This document shows, piece by piece, positions 14,700-28,114 of a DNA stretch of 64,000 bases. The first letter of the stretch is position 1; every line of letters starts with the position of its first letter. The stretch is taken from assembly GCF_047663525.1 (NCBI RefSeq), contig NC_092589.1, positions 29,013,001 through 29,077,000 of the forward strand. The letters are read 5' to 3'. Under the pieces are notes generated by a model. That model saw only the letters and a program-made list of their open reading frames with translations. It did no database searches and had not been told where the DNA came from. Source of the DNA: Anas platyrhynchos (lineage: Eukaryota > Chordata > Aves > Anseriformes > Anatidae). Made by a program: the position numbers and the translations under genes.

Positions 14700-15560
14700 A
14701 TGCAGTGTCACAGGTGCCTGCTGCTTTCATGACATGGCCTGCACCCAGCTCCTCCTGATGCTGCCGCCCCTGCCCAGGGCACAGCAAGCAGCAGTTGTGA
14801 ATCTGTACCCTATGAGCTGCTGTTGGCCTGTGGAGCCAGGCCAGCATGAGGTATGGTGATCTGAAAACCTTCATGTACTTGGAAAACTTATGTTATTTGC
14901 CAGTGTTAACACAGGAAGACTTAGGATTGTACAGCTCTCAGGCTAGCTGCCTCACCAGCCAGCAGTGCGCAGCTGTGGCCCACAGAGCTGTGTTACATCT
15001 GCTCTGCCTAAATACTGCTCCAGAAGTGGGTGCCAGTCCTCGTGGCTTTATGTGCCACCATGCTGCAGAAACCTGCTGTTAGCAAGGCAAGAAACTTGCT
15101 GCCTGGCCAGCATAGCTGCCAGTCTCACAGGAAGGCTTTGGTAGCCTGAAAGTAAGTGTGATGGCTCCCTCCACAGCCCCTCGCATCAATGGTGGCCGGG
15201 CCTCTCCTTGGCCAAGATGGGCCCTGAGCCCCCACAGCCACATCTGGGCCAGGCCAGGAGAGAAGACTACCAATGCCCAAGGGGGCATCTGCTCACTTAA
15301 GGTTGCAAGGAGGGATTAACCCGGTGTTTGAGCACTGTGGCAACTGTTGTATTCTCCTAGTAAGCCACTGGCCATGAGAACATAGGCTTATCGTGGAGCT
15401 GAGCCTTATAGCAGCCTGGAGAGAAGAAGCTGTGCCTGCCCTTGGGCAGCGGGCCTCGCAGGACTGCCACAGTGCTCCTGTCCATTGTGGCAGAGGAGGG
15501 GTAGGACTGGCTTGCAGCCCTTGGAGGAGACAGATACCTGGGCAGAGCATCTTAAATCTG
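14700..15560. other. GC-richer patch of unknown nature
   Basis: A GC-elevated stretch with few CpGs, rich in CAGC/GCTG words. ORFs are short and featureless. I recognise no transposon family in it. Confidence 0.35.
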
Positions 15561-15913
15561 AAACTTTTTCTTCTGAGTTCTTCATGCTGAAATCCATAGG
15601 GATCCATACGTGTGTCCCTCTGTATTTGGAATTGCACTTTTTAAAGGAAAATCTAAATAGTATAACTTCTTATTTCTCTGATATTCACCAGTCAGTTCCT
15701 AATCCTTATCTGCTTGACAGTGTTGTCTGGTACCCACAAAGCTCTGGAAAGAAAAAGAAAAATCTTCCTTTTTCCCCTTGTAAAGAAGTATTATACAAAT
15801 GCTTCTTGGCAGCTGATGATAAGAGCACAGCCTGTAATACATTTCTCCAATTAATTTCAGGCAAAAAGCCAGATGTTACTGCTATTCAGTTTGCCAAGCC
15901 TATAGGAGTGCTT

Positions 15914-15917
<4 letters not shown>

Positions 15918-15952
<35 letters not shown>
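15918..15952 (+). repeat. T35 homopolymer
   Basis: The longest pure homopolymer seen in the window. It creates an artificial poly-Phe or poly-Lys segment in overlapping ORFs. Confidence 0.95.
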
Positions 15953-15956
<4 letters not shown>

Positions 15957-16819
15957 CACTACAGGGGTGGAGGGAGTCAGCATTAAACCAAGTCTTGCAA
16001 AGCATTTGATCAGGTACAAGGTAAAATTGAAACAACAGCCTCCTCACCAATTCTTCTGAAGGTAAGTCTTCTGCCATTTTAGTAAATTCCTCAGATTTGT
16101 AATGGGCTAGCATGTAGTCTTAAGAAATGTATCTTTACATTTTCATTTAAATCTGAAGTGTTCAATTTATTTGTTTGTTTATTTTATGAGCTACTCTAAC
16201 TTGTAACAGGGATAATGCTGGCTAAAACTTATATTTATGCCGCAAAGAGCTCTCCCAAGAAGCATTCTGCAAACAGAAGCAGTTGTTCTTTTAACCATGT
16301 TTATACAGCTAATGTTTTCCGTCTTCAGGGCAGGAACCTTTAAACTGGAAGCAAAATATAACTTGCTTTATTTTAAACTGAAATACATGGAGACTATTGA
16401 GTTCAGGAATAGGAACGTTTATGGAAACAGTTCATTTGTGTGTATATCAAATCATTATATCATAAGTTGCTGAGGAGGGAGGAAGATGTTCTTAAAAACA
16501 AACTTTGGTGGGTTGTCTTTTGTTTGTTTGTTTGCTTTCTCTTAATAAGAAACTGAATACTGACTGAATAAAAACACCTGAATAGACAAGGATTGGCATG
16601 CAAGCATACAAACTGTACATCAAAACAACATTCATTTATAGGTAGTAAACTTTGAGGGTGGCTGGTTGGTTTGAAAGTTAATGTAAGGAAACCTGCAATG
16701 GTACCCATAGCTCCAGATAGGCAGGATATGATTTGGTAACAAAACGTTTACAACTATATCTCTGTGGCCACCTGCCTGGGGAGTCTTATTTCCCTCTCTT
16801 ACACAAGGAACAATTAGAA

Positions 16820-16856
16820 GGAGATAATTGTACCTCCAGGAGATAATTTTACCTAC
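16820..16856 (+). repeat. 19-base-period imperfect tandem repeat
   Basis: GGAGATAATTGTACCT is followed by GGAGATAATTTTACCT. The two copies differ by one base. Confidence 0.9.
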
Positions 16857-18228
16857 TGTTGTTTACTTGTCCTTAAGCAGAAATACAATTCTGTGCAACT
16901 TGTGCTGCTGAGCAGTTAGGGCTTTTGGCTTTCCTGAAATATGAAGTACAGCCTGAGGATCAGCTGGGGACCCCAAAACAAAGATATAGTTGTGGCACAA
17001 GTAGCAGATTTCTTCTCAGGACAGTGGTCATCAGTGACTTGGGCACAGAACACGGGCTGGAGGCAGTTCTATTTCCATAATGGCTGGGCAGATTCTGGCC
17101 AGGTCCTCCTTTTACCCACACACCTGCCTTTGTAAACGGGACACAAGTGACATCCACGAGATTTCTGCTATTGTTGCTGGGCCCATCCCAACTCATACAT
17201 TTGCTGAGTATGCAAAGTACTGCTTACAAGTTCAGCTATGTGAATCACCAAGGATCTGCTCAGAAATTATGACATGCTCAAATCCATTTTCAACTTAAAC
17301 TGTGAAAGTTTCCTAATCCTTGCAATTGTTAGGAGACCTGTGAGTTGTTTTCTGCAAAGTCTGCAACATTGTTTTCTCAATGATGGTTGTATCTTTCATC
17401 TTCTCTTTATCTTCTCACTATCTTTCATTACACAAACTACTTTAGAGGCTGCATGAGGGACCCAGTAGGGAGATTATTGAGGGCTGGAGTCTGTTCACTG
17501 AGCTGCTCTTCACTTCTGAGATATTTAGTTATGTACCTCAAAAACTGGCATTATGATTCTCCTCAGGCCTATATATGTAGAAAACCCATGGGAAGTGCTG
17601 CATGCTGCTTTTTCCTGCAGCTGACAGCAGTTAGAGAAGCAGTGAAGCTGCTGTTTCAGGCTAATACCAAGGACAAGATTTGCATGCTTTCTCAGTAGTA
17701 TAGAGTTACGGTAGACATAATTCTTACTATTTCTGTTTGTTCCTGCTATTTTTTTTTTTTTTTTTAATTTTATCTTTTGAGTAACCACATACCCTTTCAA
17801 TAATGGTCCTGTCTGTCCCAAAACCTGTAGAATTCTGGGAATTCAGCTTCATCCTTTAATACAGAGTATGATGTAGAGGCCAAGTTGATACTCTAATTGC
17901 TTTATGACTCTTTCTGTCTCCGTACAATGTGTGCTATCTCTGTACAGGATATCATAAAATTTAATAACATCCATTCAGTGTTCTGAGGATGCTTTATGTC
18001 ATATGAAAAAACCTGACTTGTACAAAATATCTATCTTAACTTACTCTATGCAGCATTCTGCAGGACCCCTGATGAAGAAGTATGTTCAGCAATATTTCAG
18101 AAAGTGAGTTTGAAATAACAATCTGAAGGTAAAATAAAGGCTAAAAACTGAAGAAAAAAAAATATGTCATTTATTTTCCCATGGGTTTCTGTGCCAGATA
18201 GATTAACTCATCTTACAAAATGCGTGCG

Positions 18229-18257
18229 CACACACACACACACATATACACACACAC
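18229..18257 (+). repeat. (CA)n microsatellite
   Basis: CACACACACACACAC is interrupted by ATATA and followed by more CACACA. It is a short, ordinary dinucleotide repeat. Confidence 0.9.
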
Positions 18258-19818
18258 AAAGAATGTTATGAGATTTTCTTTTTTCTCTCCCTTTCTGCAT
18301 AAGTGGTAAGATACACTTCTGAGCACCAATAATGGTGCAGACCTTCTTGTTGCTCCATAATTTGGCTGTTGTCCATTTACTTTGAATGCCTCCACTGAAT
18401 TATGATCAACATATACAAAAATTAAACATTTTAAACTATGCAAGAAGTTCAGTGTCTGAATCATCACAAATACTGGCACATCTGGCACATAACACATCTA
18501 GAAGAAGTGAGAAATCAGATCAAATACTGCATCACAGGATTTGAAAGCAGGGAACAGCTTGCTATATGCTGAACTTTCAAAGAAACTAAATTGTATGACT
18601 GTATTTCCTTATATTCAATCTGTTCTGTTTGCTGCTTTGTAATCCTGAATCAGTGATGTGCTACAAGTTATGGTTCTTATATCTCATGTTGTGTGGTTTT
18701 CTGTCCTCAAATCCCTTTTTGGCAATAGGAGTAGGATTAGCACTTGGCTGGCAGTTAACATTTCCTTCAAATTCAAATTAACTTTTCATTTTCACTACAA
18801 GTAATTAGCTGTAACAATCACCTTGTCTGAGATTTTCTTAAAGAAAGCAAAGTTCTGACTCCTTAACATCAAGAAACTCAGCAAGGTTCTTCTTCACAAA
18901 AGCTGTTGTACTTCATGATTTGCTTCCTAAGAAATAAAATTTCTAGCTTGCCTTCAACAGTTAGTGGGGGAAAAAGGCAAAAGGCCTTATTCTCATCTCA
19001 TCTCTTTGAAATGAGATTCTACTTTGTAGGGGGGAATGGGGTGTGTATCTTCTGTTCCCTACCATGACTTTTGGCAGAGCAAAATGTCCTCTGGCTTCAG
19101 ATGTTGATCGTTACCACTTCCTAGACAGTGCTACTAAATGTCATGACTTCACTACATTTTTTTTTTTCTCTGACAGGTAGAGACAACAAATTAAAATCCA
19201 CTTTCCTCTCTTGACTTACTAGAATTTGCAGAGACACTTTTGTAGCAAAACACCTCAGTAAGGGAGGCTTTCTTTGCAGGGTATCAATTTTGATCAACCA
19301 TGTTTTAACATTAATACAGAATGATTTGATAATTGGAGGAATACTGGTTCAGGAGCACTTACTCTGACTTGCAGCTGCAGTTAAATAAGCTCCTGTACTG
19401 CCAACAGCACAAATTCTAGTCACGTGTGTGCCTCAGTAAATGATTGGTAAATAGACCTCATTTGAGCACTGAAACCTGCACCATAAGTTCAGGGGAACCA
19501 TTGCCGTCTGGTAGCTGCAGTGGAGAAAGATCTGTAGGCTGGTGAGCTGGAGTACGTTTAATCTCTAAGTTACTGGTATGACTGTTCTGCAGCCAAAATG
19601 AAGTCAAATGGAAATTTCTCCCTTCAGTGCTTTAAAGCTTTCTTGCAGGTTCTTTTATTATTATTATTTATTTTAAATAATGTTTCTGGCTTTAATATAC
19701 TGCAGCGTCTTATCTTGTTTGTTTGCACTGTCTTCCTTCTTCTAAATACTATTGTATCATTTATTATTTGATAAAATGATATCATGAAATAATCTCAAAT
19801 GGTGTCTTCATGATAATC

Positions 19819-19870
19819 CTGAAGATCTGAATTAACACTGTTAATTAACACTGTTAATTCAGATCTTCAG
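19819..19870. repeat. 52-base near-perfect palindrome containing a 13-base tandem duplication
   Basis: Pairing base 19,819 with 19,870 inward gives 25 complementary pairs out of 26, with one C-C mismatch seven pairs from the centre. The outer arm is CTGAAGATCTGAATTAACA. The core repeats ATTAACACTGTTA twice in tandem. There is no loop. Confidence 0.95.
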
Positions 19871-22800
19871 CTTGTTTTCTTGAGGTCATTGTCAGCCTAT
19901 CTAAACTTTTGAATTTACTGAGATTTCTTCTTCCATGAAAAAAATTCATAATCTTTTTTTGTAAATAGTATATGGTATGTTTGTGTATTTTTCTAATTTA
20001 CCTGAATAAATCACCCTCTTCTTCTGGACTGTGGAGTTTTTAGAGGGTTATAATGCTCCTGAATTAGCTACTGTCTAATTCAGTAGCTTAAAGATGATGA
20101 AGTCAACATAGTGGAGGATAAAATGATGAGCTACCTTATGTGTGTTCCTTTAAGAGTAGTTTGGAGAAGAAATCTCATGAAAGATGACTAGGATATTCCT
20201 ATGGCTGAGTTTGAAGGCTGCTGGAATTCTTCCTTATGGATTTAAGGAATTTCACAGCTGTTGCCTGAAATTATTTTATACATTTTATTCTATGTATTAT
20301 ATATATTTAGAGGAACTCTACATTGTTTAACTGTATTCTAGACTGAAAAATATGACAACAAAACAGTAGTATCTTCTCATACTTTCAAACCACATGAAGC
20401 TCACTTCCTCATTCTATGTAGGTTTTGGGATGTGTATACAGACTTATGGTGGGTTTAATTTTGCCCAAACATTACACATCTTTCAGGAGAATGTTCTGAG
20501 GAAATCATGAAATTACAACTCTCTGAAGCATCAGACAGACCTACCAGTGTGGATGCTATGCCATGTGGACAGGAGCTCTTACTGAAACTCTTCTGCATAT
20601 CCTTGCACCTGTGCAAAACATGAGCACTGTAGCTTTGTAGCTCATGTTCATTCACTCTTAATGTTATTGTGTCTGAAACAAATAAAAAGCGAAATGACAT
20701 AGATTCACCTTTTGAGGAATTTGGTCACTAAATTAGATTGTTATTAGTTTCTGAATGACAACAACAAAATTCAGCTAGGAGTATCCCTTAGTAAATGGCT
20801 TTGCTTCTTTCCTGTGACTGTCCACACATACAAAACCAATCTATTTCTGACAAATGTTGAATGGATTTAATGTGCAAATATGATAGGTGCAATCTGCCCC
20901 AAATTTGGATGCCTGACATTCACAAAATGTAAACAGACTTCACTTGCAAAGCATGCATTAGACAGCAGATGTTTACTAGCTGTGTTAGAATGACTGCTTT
21001 GCACCATGCACACCTATCAATTTTTGTCATTTCCAGTGTATTGCACGCAAACTTGGCTTGCTATCATTTGGTCATCTCTTCAGCTGAAGGTGCAAATGCT
21101 GTAGGAATCATGCTAATGAGGAAAGAGTAAAGAACTATGGCTTCCTTTTATTGTCTGCTTCCCCTTGGGAGAAAAACAAACAAAAAACTACAATATGCGT
21201 CTCCTAGAATAGTGCAAAGGTTATAAAAATATATTGTTCCTGTATTGCTCTAATTCACCTAAGTGTAACTGCATTTGAGTTATTTCTTTTCCTCTCACTG
21301 GTCTCAAGAGGTAGGTGATTTAGACAAATCTGAACACTATTGGTAGGCTTCACAAGGTCTTGTGTGTTTGTTGTTCATTTTACAAGCATGTAGAAAGAAA
21401 TCAAGTCAGGTGGGAGGAAGGGTTAAAATAACCCATGTGACTTCAGTCTAGAGAAGTCTTAGAATCTGTCAGATGCTTGGAGCCCATTACTTCTTATCCT
21501 GTAATACAATGATTCGAGGGCATAGCTATTCTGCTTGAGGTCACCTTCTGAAAAGGAGATGTCTGAGAACGATATGAGAAATTGGTGGGGGGGGAGGGGA
21601 AGAGAGAGAGCTAAACTCTGTGTCTCTATTACCTGTGAAATGTAAGCCACAAATGTTGTCTTTTACCTGATGGAGACCTCCTTCAAAATCTAAGACAATA
21701 ATCCAGGGTAATCCAGGGTTAGAATTCAACCAATTTAATTTGTCAAATTCTAACATCCATTTAACATCAAAAAGTCAGATTCCTCTATGATTTGCACACA
21801 AGTCCTACTTCAGTGAACTTGCAAAAACATGAAAGTCAGGACAGAACTGTATTTGGTTTGCTCCTTAATGTACTATACAGCTATGTATCATGTTACCATC
21901 AACACTTGCATTATGCTACTGTTCTCACAGATAACATGCATACCATATTTTCAGTAACTTTTGTGATAAGCTTTTTAAGCACTGAAATTTCTCAAGGCTT
22001 GATTTTTTTTTTTTTTAATAACATTCCTGCAAATGTCAGTGGCTGTTAACATCTGAATCAAGCTGTTCCCAGTTCATGTGACTGGAAATGGTGCCCAGAG
22101 CAAAAAAGCCAGACACTGACTCTCATATAAGTGTAGTCTGTTTGGAAAAGTTACTACTGAACACAAGTAGAAGTCACTGAATCCACATCAGAATACCTTT
22201 TGGCAGGAAATAAGGTAAGGTTGCATTATGACCTTTTATTATTATTTTCACTAGAGGTACATTTTAGAAATGGTCTAACAGAAAAAAACATGATGAGCTG
22301 CTAAATCAGAGTTCTGGCTGGACACAAGGCTATCTGGCTCACACACTACTGGCAGTATCCGAAACTCTTCTGGGATTATATTGGAATTGTCTCATAGGAA
22401 AGAAGGCAGAATTGGGGGTTTTAGCTTGTAGCCACCCCAGGGAGTAGTTCTGAATGGACTTATGTTCTAAAGAGGTTTTTCACTCTCAAAGGAGAAGGAA
22501 TGCCATGCGGTAACCAGCTGTGTGTAAGAGCAAAGGGCATTTATAGCAATGAAGAATGAAAGAGAGGAATTGAACTCTGTGCACATGTGAATTAGACTGA
22601 TTTGGTGTCTTCTAAGGGTGGCATCAAAGACTGAAAATGTACCAGTCAGATATGGCTGGACTAGGAGCAGCTGCAGACATACGTATGCGTTTTACCTCCA
22701 AGAGTGTTAGTGTAGTTAAATATATTTCATACATAACACATTGACATATGCACATACTTTCAGAAAAATTGAAAGGTCTAAAAACAGCAGCAAATATGTA

Positions 22801-25375
22801 ACTGAGTAGGAGCTCATGAAGCTCCTAGTCCAGAGCAGAAAAGCTTTTTTTGTTGTAAAAAAGTTGATCATGCTTACAGGCTCATATGGGTAATCTAAGC
22901 TTCATCTGTCATTTAGGAATAAATCTTTTTCTAAACTAAACCCTGGAGAGCCTGTGCCAGGTAGTTAGGGTGCATATGGTGTTAAGATGCTCCTTTACTG
23001 AAGAAGCAGTGCTAGGAACAGTAGCTCCCCCGCCCTAACCTCCAGCTACCTTCCCTTGTTCAGCGAAGTCACCCAATGCTGTTTGCATGCTATGGGCTAT
23101 GTGGAAACAAACGTGGCTGCTTAGCTGTCTCTCTCTCCACAGAGCCCTAATGCTATGGGGAAATCTGTCAAATCTGTCAAAGCAGTGGCTACAGAATATG
23201 ACAACTGCAGTCCTTTGCACTCTCTCTTTTCTTCCCTACCTTGCTTGCTGTGTGTGCTTATGTAGGAGAGAAGAACAGCACGGAAAAGTAGCTATGCTGT
23301 ACCTCCACTGCAGTCACAGGAGGTTTGCTGCTTTATTAGCACATCTGTGTTCTTAATGAAGTACAGGGCAGGGGCATCAGGCTGACCATGTAGCCATACT
23401 TGACTTATATTCATACAACCCAGGCTACCTGCTTGAATGGATGTATTTTTTTGGCGTTGTCACTCTTTTTTTTCCCTTTCTTTCATCACAAAAGGTTTTT
23501 TTGATGCTTATATCATGTTTCCAAAATAGGCTTGGTATAGTGTCAAGCAATTCATACTCACCCTAGCTATGCTGGATGTGGATTTTGATTTAAACACAAG
23601 TCCTCCAAGAAAAACATGATGAGTGTGTTAAATAAATAAATAACAGATAACGAGGTGTTACAGCAGTTCTTGTTCAATCTTCCAAGATCTACAACTGATC
23701 TCCCTCAGATGGTTTCTTATCATTTCTAACTGATACAGATGTATGAGTTGTCTACAGATGTCAGTGGGGGTGAGCTTAGAAAGTCAAGAAGCTATACCCT
23801 TAGCATTTAAAAATAACCAGCCAAGTAGGTGGCTTAGTACATCAGACCCATTTTATCTGGTTTGAGATGATAAATGAGGTAACAATATAAACCCAGTTTC
23901 TGTGGATACTTCAAGCAGCAGAAACAGTATGAAGTATGTACAAAAGCCACAAACTGTTGAGATAGATAATACCACATAGTCAGGTTACATGTGTGCTTGT
24001 AGAAACCACCACTTGTGCTCAAGAATACAGAATTTAGGAGTATCTTCTGTTCAAGGTTTTACTTAAAACTTTTTTTTTTTTTTTTTAAAGAAGAAAGTGA
24101 AGTTCAAAGCACTTTCATGTAGCCATTAGAAAAATGCTTCTATAAAACAGAAATTGAGATGTGCTAGGCAAAAAAATACATTTAAATAGTGAGATAACAT
24201 CTTAGATGGCTCTGAAATAGTCTTTTAATCAATTCCAGTTATTGAAGTTGTATGTATCTCAGTCTTAGCCATCAAATGACAACTCAACAATACCCTTAAA
24301 TTCAGCAGTTTTCAAAGTACCTCCTACTGAACTGAGACCCCCACCAATGATTTTTGCAGACTTTGCATATATACACCCCTCTGACCTGGATCAAACATTT
24401 TTGCATTTTGAAGCATAGTAAGAATAGAATTTTTTGTTCTCTCTAAAGTCAACAAATGTTTATATGCTCAAAAATTTTAATTCTTACTGAGATTCTCTGT
24501 GATGATGACTTCACATCTGAACATAATATAGCACAGTTTCATTGTGTTGAATCAGTTTCTCTGATTCACATTAATTATTTCATTCTGAACTGGGTATTTC
24601 TCTGTTTCATGCAACAGCCTGGGCTGCTTCTATCTTTTCCATTGTAGCTTTATTTCTTCAATGTTCTACTCTGTTGTACAGCAGTTTTACATGCAGGCTA
24701 GTATTTAATGGGAAGTTTAAAATGATGTTCTCTAAAGCTGCCTTTACACAAACCCATTATAAATATTTCAAGGCACTCTTTCCTTTGCACTTATTTTCAT
24801 AATAGAAGAGAGTGTGAAATGAAACAACCAACAATGAGTATGAATAGCTCACAGCATATGCTATAATTAAAGGAATTTTAAAGTAACTTGACATTCTATC
24901 TCTTTGAAATATAAGATATGTTACATGTTAATATTTGCATTAAGAATTTTCTAGGTCAGGAACAAGATACTTCTGCCTTTTCTCTGTATGCCTCCCTTTG
25001 AAATCAGCAGGCACGGTCTTTTCATTTCAAGCTATACCAACTAGGGTATCAAGGGTTCTAGGACACAGCTGGAGCAGACCCTCACTGAAGAAACAAGGTA
25101 GCTGTGCCAAGATACATGTATATTTATATACAAAAAAGGCTTGTCTGTGGGTTTTGCCTTAAGACTTCTCTGAAATCTTCCATGCATTTCAGGCTTTAGT
25201 TGGCAACAAAATCGGCATCATTAATAAATGATTTGGGCTTATGTCAATTTAAGGAACTGTAAGTGCTGATGACTATAGGAGTTGAATTAAAAATATATGT
25301 TGAAATATATCTACATGGAAAGCTCAATCATTCATCTTCTATTTATTATAGAAATCCTGAATACTTCTAAACATA

Positions 25376-25430
25376 TCACAGAATTTCTAGGTTGGAAGAG
25401 ACCTCAAGATCATCGAGTCCAACCTCTGAA
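25376..25430 (-). mobile_element. CR1 LINE, 3'-terminal fragment
   Basis: The + strand reads CACAGAATTTCTAGGTTGG, then AGACCTCAAGATCATCGAG and TCCAACC. This is the reverse complement of the conserved CR1 3' end. Only about 55 bases are recognisable, so it is a severely 5'-truncated or decayed copy. It lies about 340 bases from a CR1 copy in the opposite orientation. Confidence 0.85.
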
Positions 25431-25770
25431 TATGTTTACTTAAAGCTATTTCCAGTTCCTGCTTGTGTTGCCAACCTTGAGAACTACGGTTGAGAGCAAT
25501 GCCATCCCATTTCCTCTATACGACACAGCTGAACTCAGAGGGGGAAATGCTAGGCTGCCAATAATGCAAGTTTCACACAAATGTTGGGCTGCTTTAAACC
25601 CTATTGTGGTATTTGAGATATTTTGGATTAGTATTGAGTTAGGAGGGACAGAAGAAGCTTATTTCTAATCAGATGTTGACAATAATACTGGAAGAAGAAT
25701 AATAGCATTACAAGTAGTCCATAATGGGAGCGAATAACAGTAAACTCAGTGAAGTATAACAGATAAGAGC

Positions 25771-26287
25771 AGGATGTACTGTGTGCAGTTCTGGGCACCA
25801 CAGTATAAAAAGGACATGAAACTGTTGGAGAGTGTCCAGAGGAGGGCTACGAAGATGGCGAAAGGCCTGGAGGGGAAGACGTACGAGGAACGGCTGAGGT
25901 CACTGGGCCTGTTCAGCCTGGAGAAGAGGATGCTGAGGGGAGACCTCATCGCAGTCTACAACTTCCTCGTAAGGGGGTGTCGAGAGGCAGGAGACCTTTT
26001 CTCCATTAACACCAGTGACAGGACCCGCGGGAACGGGGTTAAGCTGAGGCAGGGGAAATTTAGGCTTGACATCAGGAGGGGGTTCTTCACAGAGAGAGTG
26101 GTTGCACACTGGAACAGGCTCCCCAGGGAAGTGGTCACTGCACCGAGCCTGTCTGAATTTAAGAAGAGATTGGACTGTGCACTTAGTCACATGGTCTGAA
26201 CTTTTGGGTAGACCTGTGCGGTGTCAAGAGTTGGACTTGATGATCCTTAAGGGTCCCTTCCAACTCAGGATATTCTATGATTCTATG
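25771..26287 (+). mobile_element. CR1 LINE, 5'-truncated copy with open ORF2 tail and intact 3' end
   Basis: The element keeps the last 517 bases of a CR1 retrotransposon. The first 426 bases from the ATG (25,774-26,199) form an uninterrupted frame of 141 residues for the C-terminal part of the CR1 ORF2 protein. Recognisable pieces are [41 protein letters not shown] and HWNRLP. The endonuclease and catalytic reverse-transcriptase motifs are missing, so it cannot move by itself. The 3' UTR holds TTGGACTTGATGATCCTTAA, then GGTCCCTTCCAACTC. It ends in the CR1-type octamer repeat ATTCTATG(A). I see no clear target-site duplication, which is usual for CR1. The lack of frame damage suggests a fairly young insertion. 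Confidence 0.95.
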
Positions 26288-26434
26288 TATTGTCTGCATA
26301 CATTCGGTCAAACTTTTTCCACATTGTTTCTTAGCCCCATGTAAGATACTTAACCTGACACGATGTAAATGAGTGTATTTGCTAATATTCCTCAACGCCG
26401 CTCATCTGCAGTCCTTACTCTACGCCCTAGGTTT

Positions 26435-26455
26435 AAAAAAAAAAAAAAAAAAAAA
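26435..26455 (+). repeat. A21 homopolymer
   Basis: Poly-A on the + strand, 148 bases beyond the CR1 3' end. It is one of few long A runs on this strand. Confidence 0.95.
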
Positions 26456-28077
26456 GGGCAAACAAAAAATCCTTGTATTCTGCTATCCTTACAGAGTGCT
26501 TAGTGCACACAGTGAGTCCTTGATCCAGATTCAGGCTTATCATCAGTATAGATCCTGTGACCAGAGTTGCCTTCAGATTTGAATATGGCTAAAGGCTCTT
26601 GCCACAAAAGCAGCAAAAGTAAGGGTTGAAAATAAAGCTTAGTAATTCAACACAAATATGTTCCTGCAATAGAATAGGAAAAGAAAAAGAAAAATACAGC
26701 AGTTTGGTATCCACAAGGCAGCAAAGGTGTCATGCTCTTTCCTCTATAGTCATTGAGGCTTGATGTATTTTGAAGGAAGGAAGGTGTGAGGCTAACATCT
26801 AGGCCCAGGGTCAAGTCACCCAGGAACTAGGGAGTCAAGGCAATGATGATGTATTACGGAAAACACCGATCTGCTATTTGACTTCAGTTTTCCTTCTCTA
26901 ATTCTTCCTTTACCTTCCTTCACTTCCTTACAATACTGTGGTGTGAATGAGCTTTTTGTTTCGTATTTATACCACATGCATGATATGCATGCCCTATATT
27001 CTATCCAGAGCTTTCCTTTCTGAAGCTTCTTGCCTTTTGCTTTGAAATTGTTGCCAGATTTATTGTTCTTTCCCTTCCCACCTTTACACTTCCTAGTGTC
27101 ATACTGTATATATGAAGTACGAATATGAACCACTGAATTTTACTAAACTAGGCTGTCTGTCTTTTCTGTGTAAAGAATATTGCCTGAGCTCATCATTTCT
27201 AGAAGTAATGATTACTGATGTTTGTACATGGAATGCCTTTTCACTGCACTTCATGCAAAAAACAAAAGCAGTGAAAGGCAAGGGGAAGTTACCAAATGTA
27301 ATTGAGTTAATGAGGTTATCCACATGAGTCTACTTAGACTGTAAGCTTTCTGTGGTAGGAACAGTGCTCTTATAGCATTTTGCTCAACATTTGGTACAAC
27401 TGGTCCCAGCTTTGACGGATGTGCCTATGAGGGCAAAATGCAGCTAATATGATAGTGAGAACACCCTGAATTACAGCACAGGATTGTTTAGTGGTGTAAA
27501 AATCAATCAATCAAACAAACAGAACCTCATGTCTCAGGGCATACATTAATCTGGATGACGGGCTTCAGGAATAAACATTCCCATTTCTTATCTCCATGGT
27601 GTTTCTTGCACCTTTGTCTGTATTGATTGCAGTTAAAGGCATGGTGTTGAACTACACGTATGACCAATCCAGATTCTAACCCTACCCTCCATTTTATTAG
27701 AAAAAGATGAAACATCTTGAAGTATTTCAGTAGCTGTGAATATTGGAAGATTTCTGACATGGAAGCAAGTAAATAAAGCATCACATGTCAATGAATAACA
27801 CATTTCAAAGTCATGAGTCTCCTTTTTACTGTAGACTACACTAAATTAGCCTAACACTACTTTATTAAAGCTAAAACTTCCTGTAATAATGCCCCAGGAA
27901 ATATTACACTGGCTCAGAAAAGACCATAAGAATTTTGTTAATTGAATATTTGATCTTTTTTTTCCCCAGGTGGTGTATTTTCATTACTGCTTACATTATG
28001 TACATTATGTTACTGAGTACATTAGGTATAAAATAGAAAAATAAATAAATAAATAAAGCCCTGTAAAGGCATAATTT

Positions 28078-28080
<3 letters not shown>

Positions 28081-28111
<31 letters not shown>
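28081..28111 (+). repeat. T31 homopolymer preceded by (AAAT)n
   Basis: A 31-base T run lies about 27 bases after a short AAAT/AATA repeat (28,039-28,055). The body between them, CCCTGTAAAGGCATAATTTG, is not recognised. Confidence 0.9.

Positions 28112-28114
<3 letters not shown>

Larger units (their letters stand above)
1..25375. other. Non-coding DNA upstream of the transposon cluster, no gene supported
   Basis: All ORFs here are under about 180 codons and look random, or are translations of simple repeats. They show no domain and no exon structure. The stretch holds T tracts at 3,898, 6,955, 7,298 and 15,918, a TTTTC tract at 11,746, a CA repeat at 18,229 and a palindrome at 19,819. A modestly GC-richer patch lies at about 14,700-15,560. 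By synteny in other vertebrates this should be the CHRM3-FMN2 interval, which is inference. CHRM3's large single coding exon is not present. A distal 3' UTR or unannotated lncRNA cannot be excluded. Confidence 0.7.

Noticed and set aside
15485-16009. 174-codon + strand ORF
   Set aside because: It runs through a T35 homopolymer giving poly-Phe and shows no family features.
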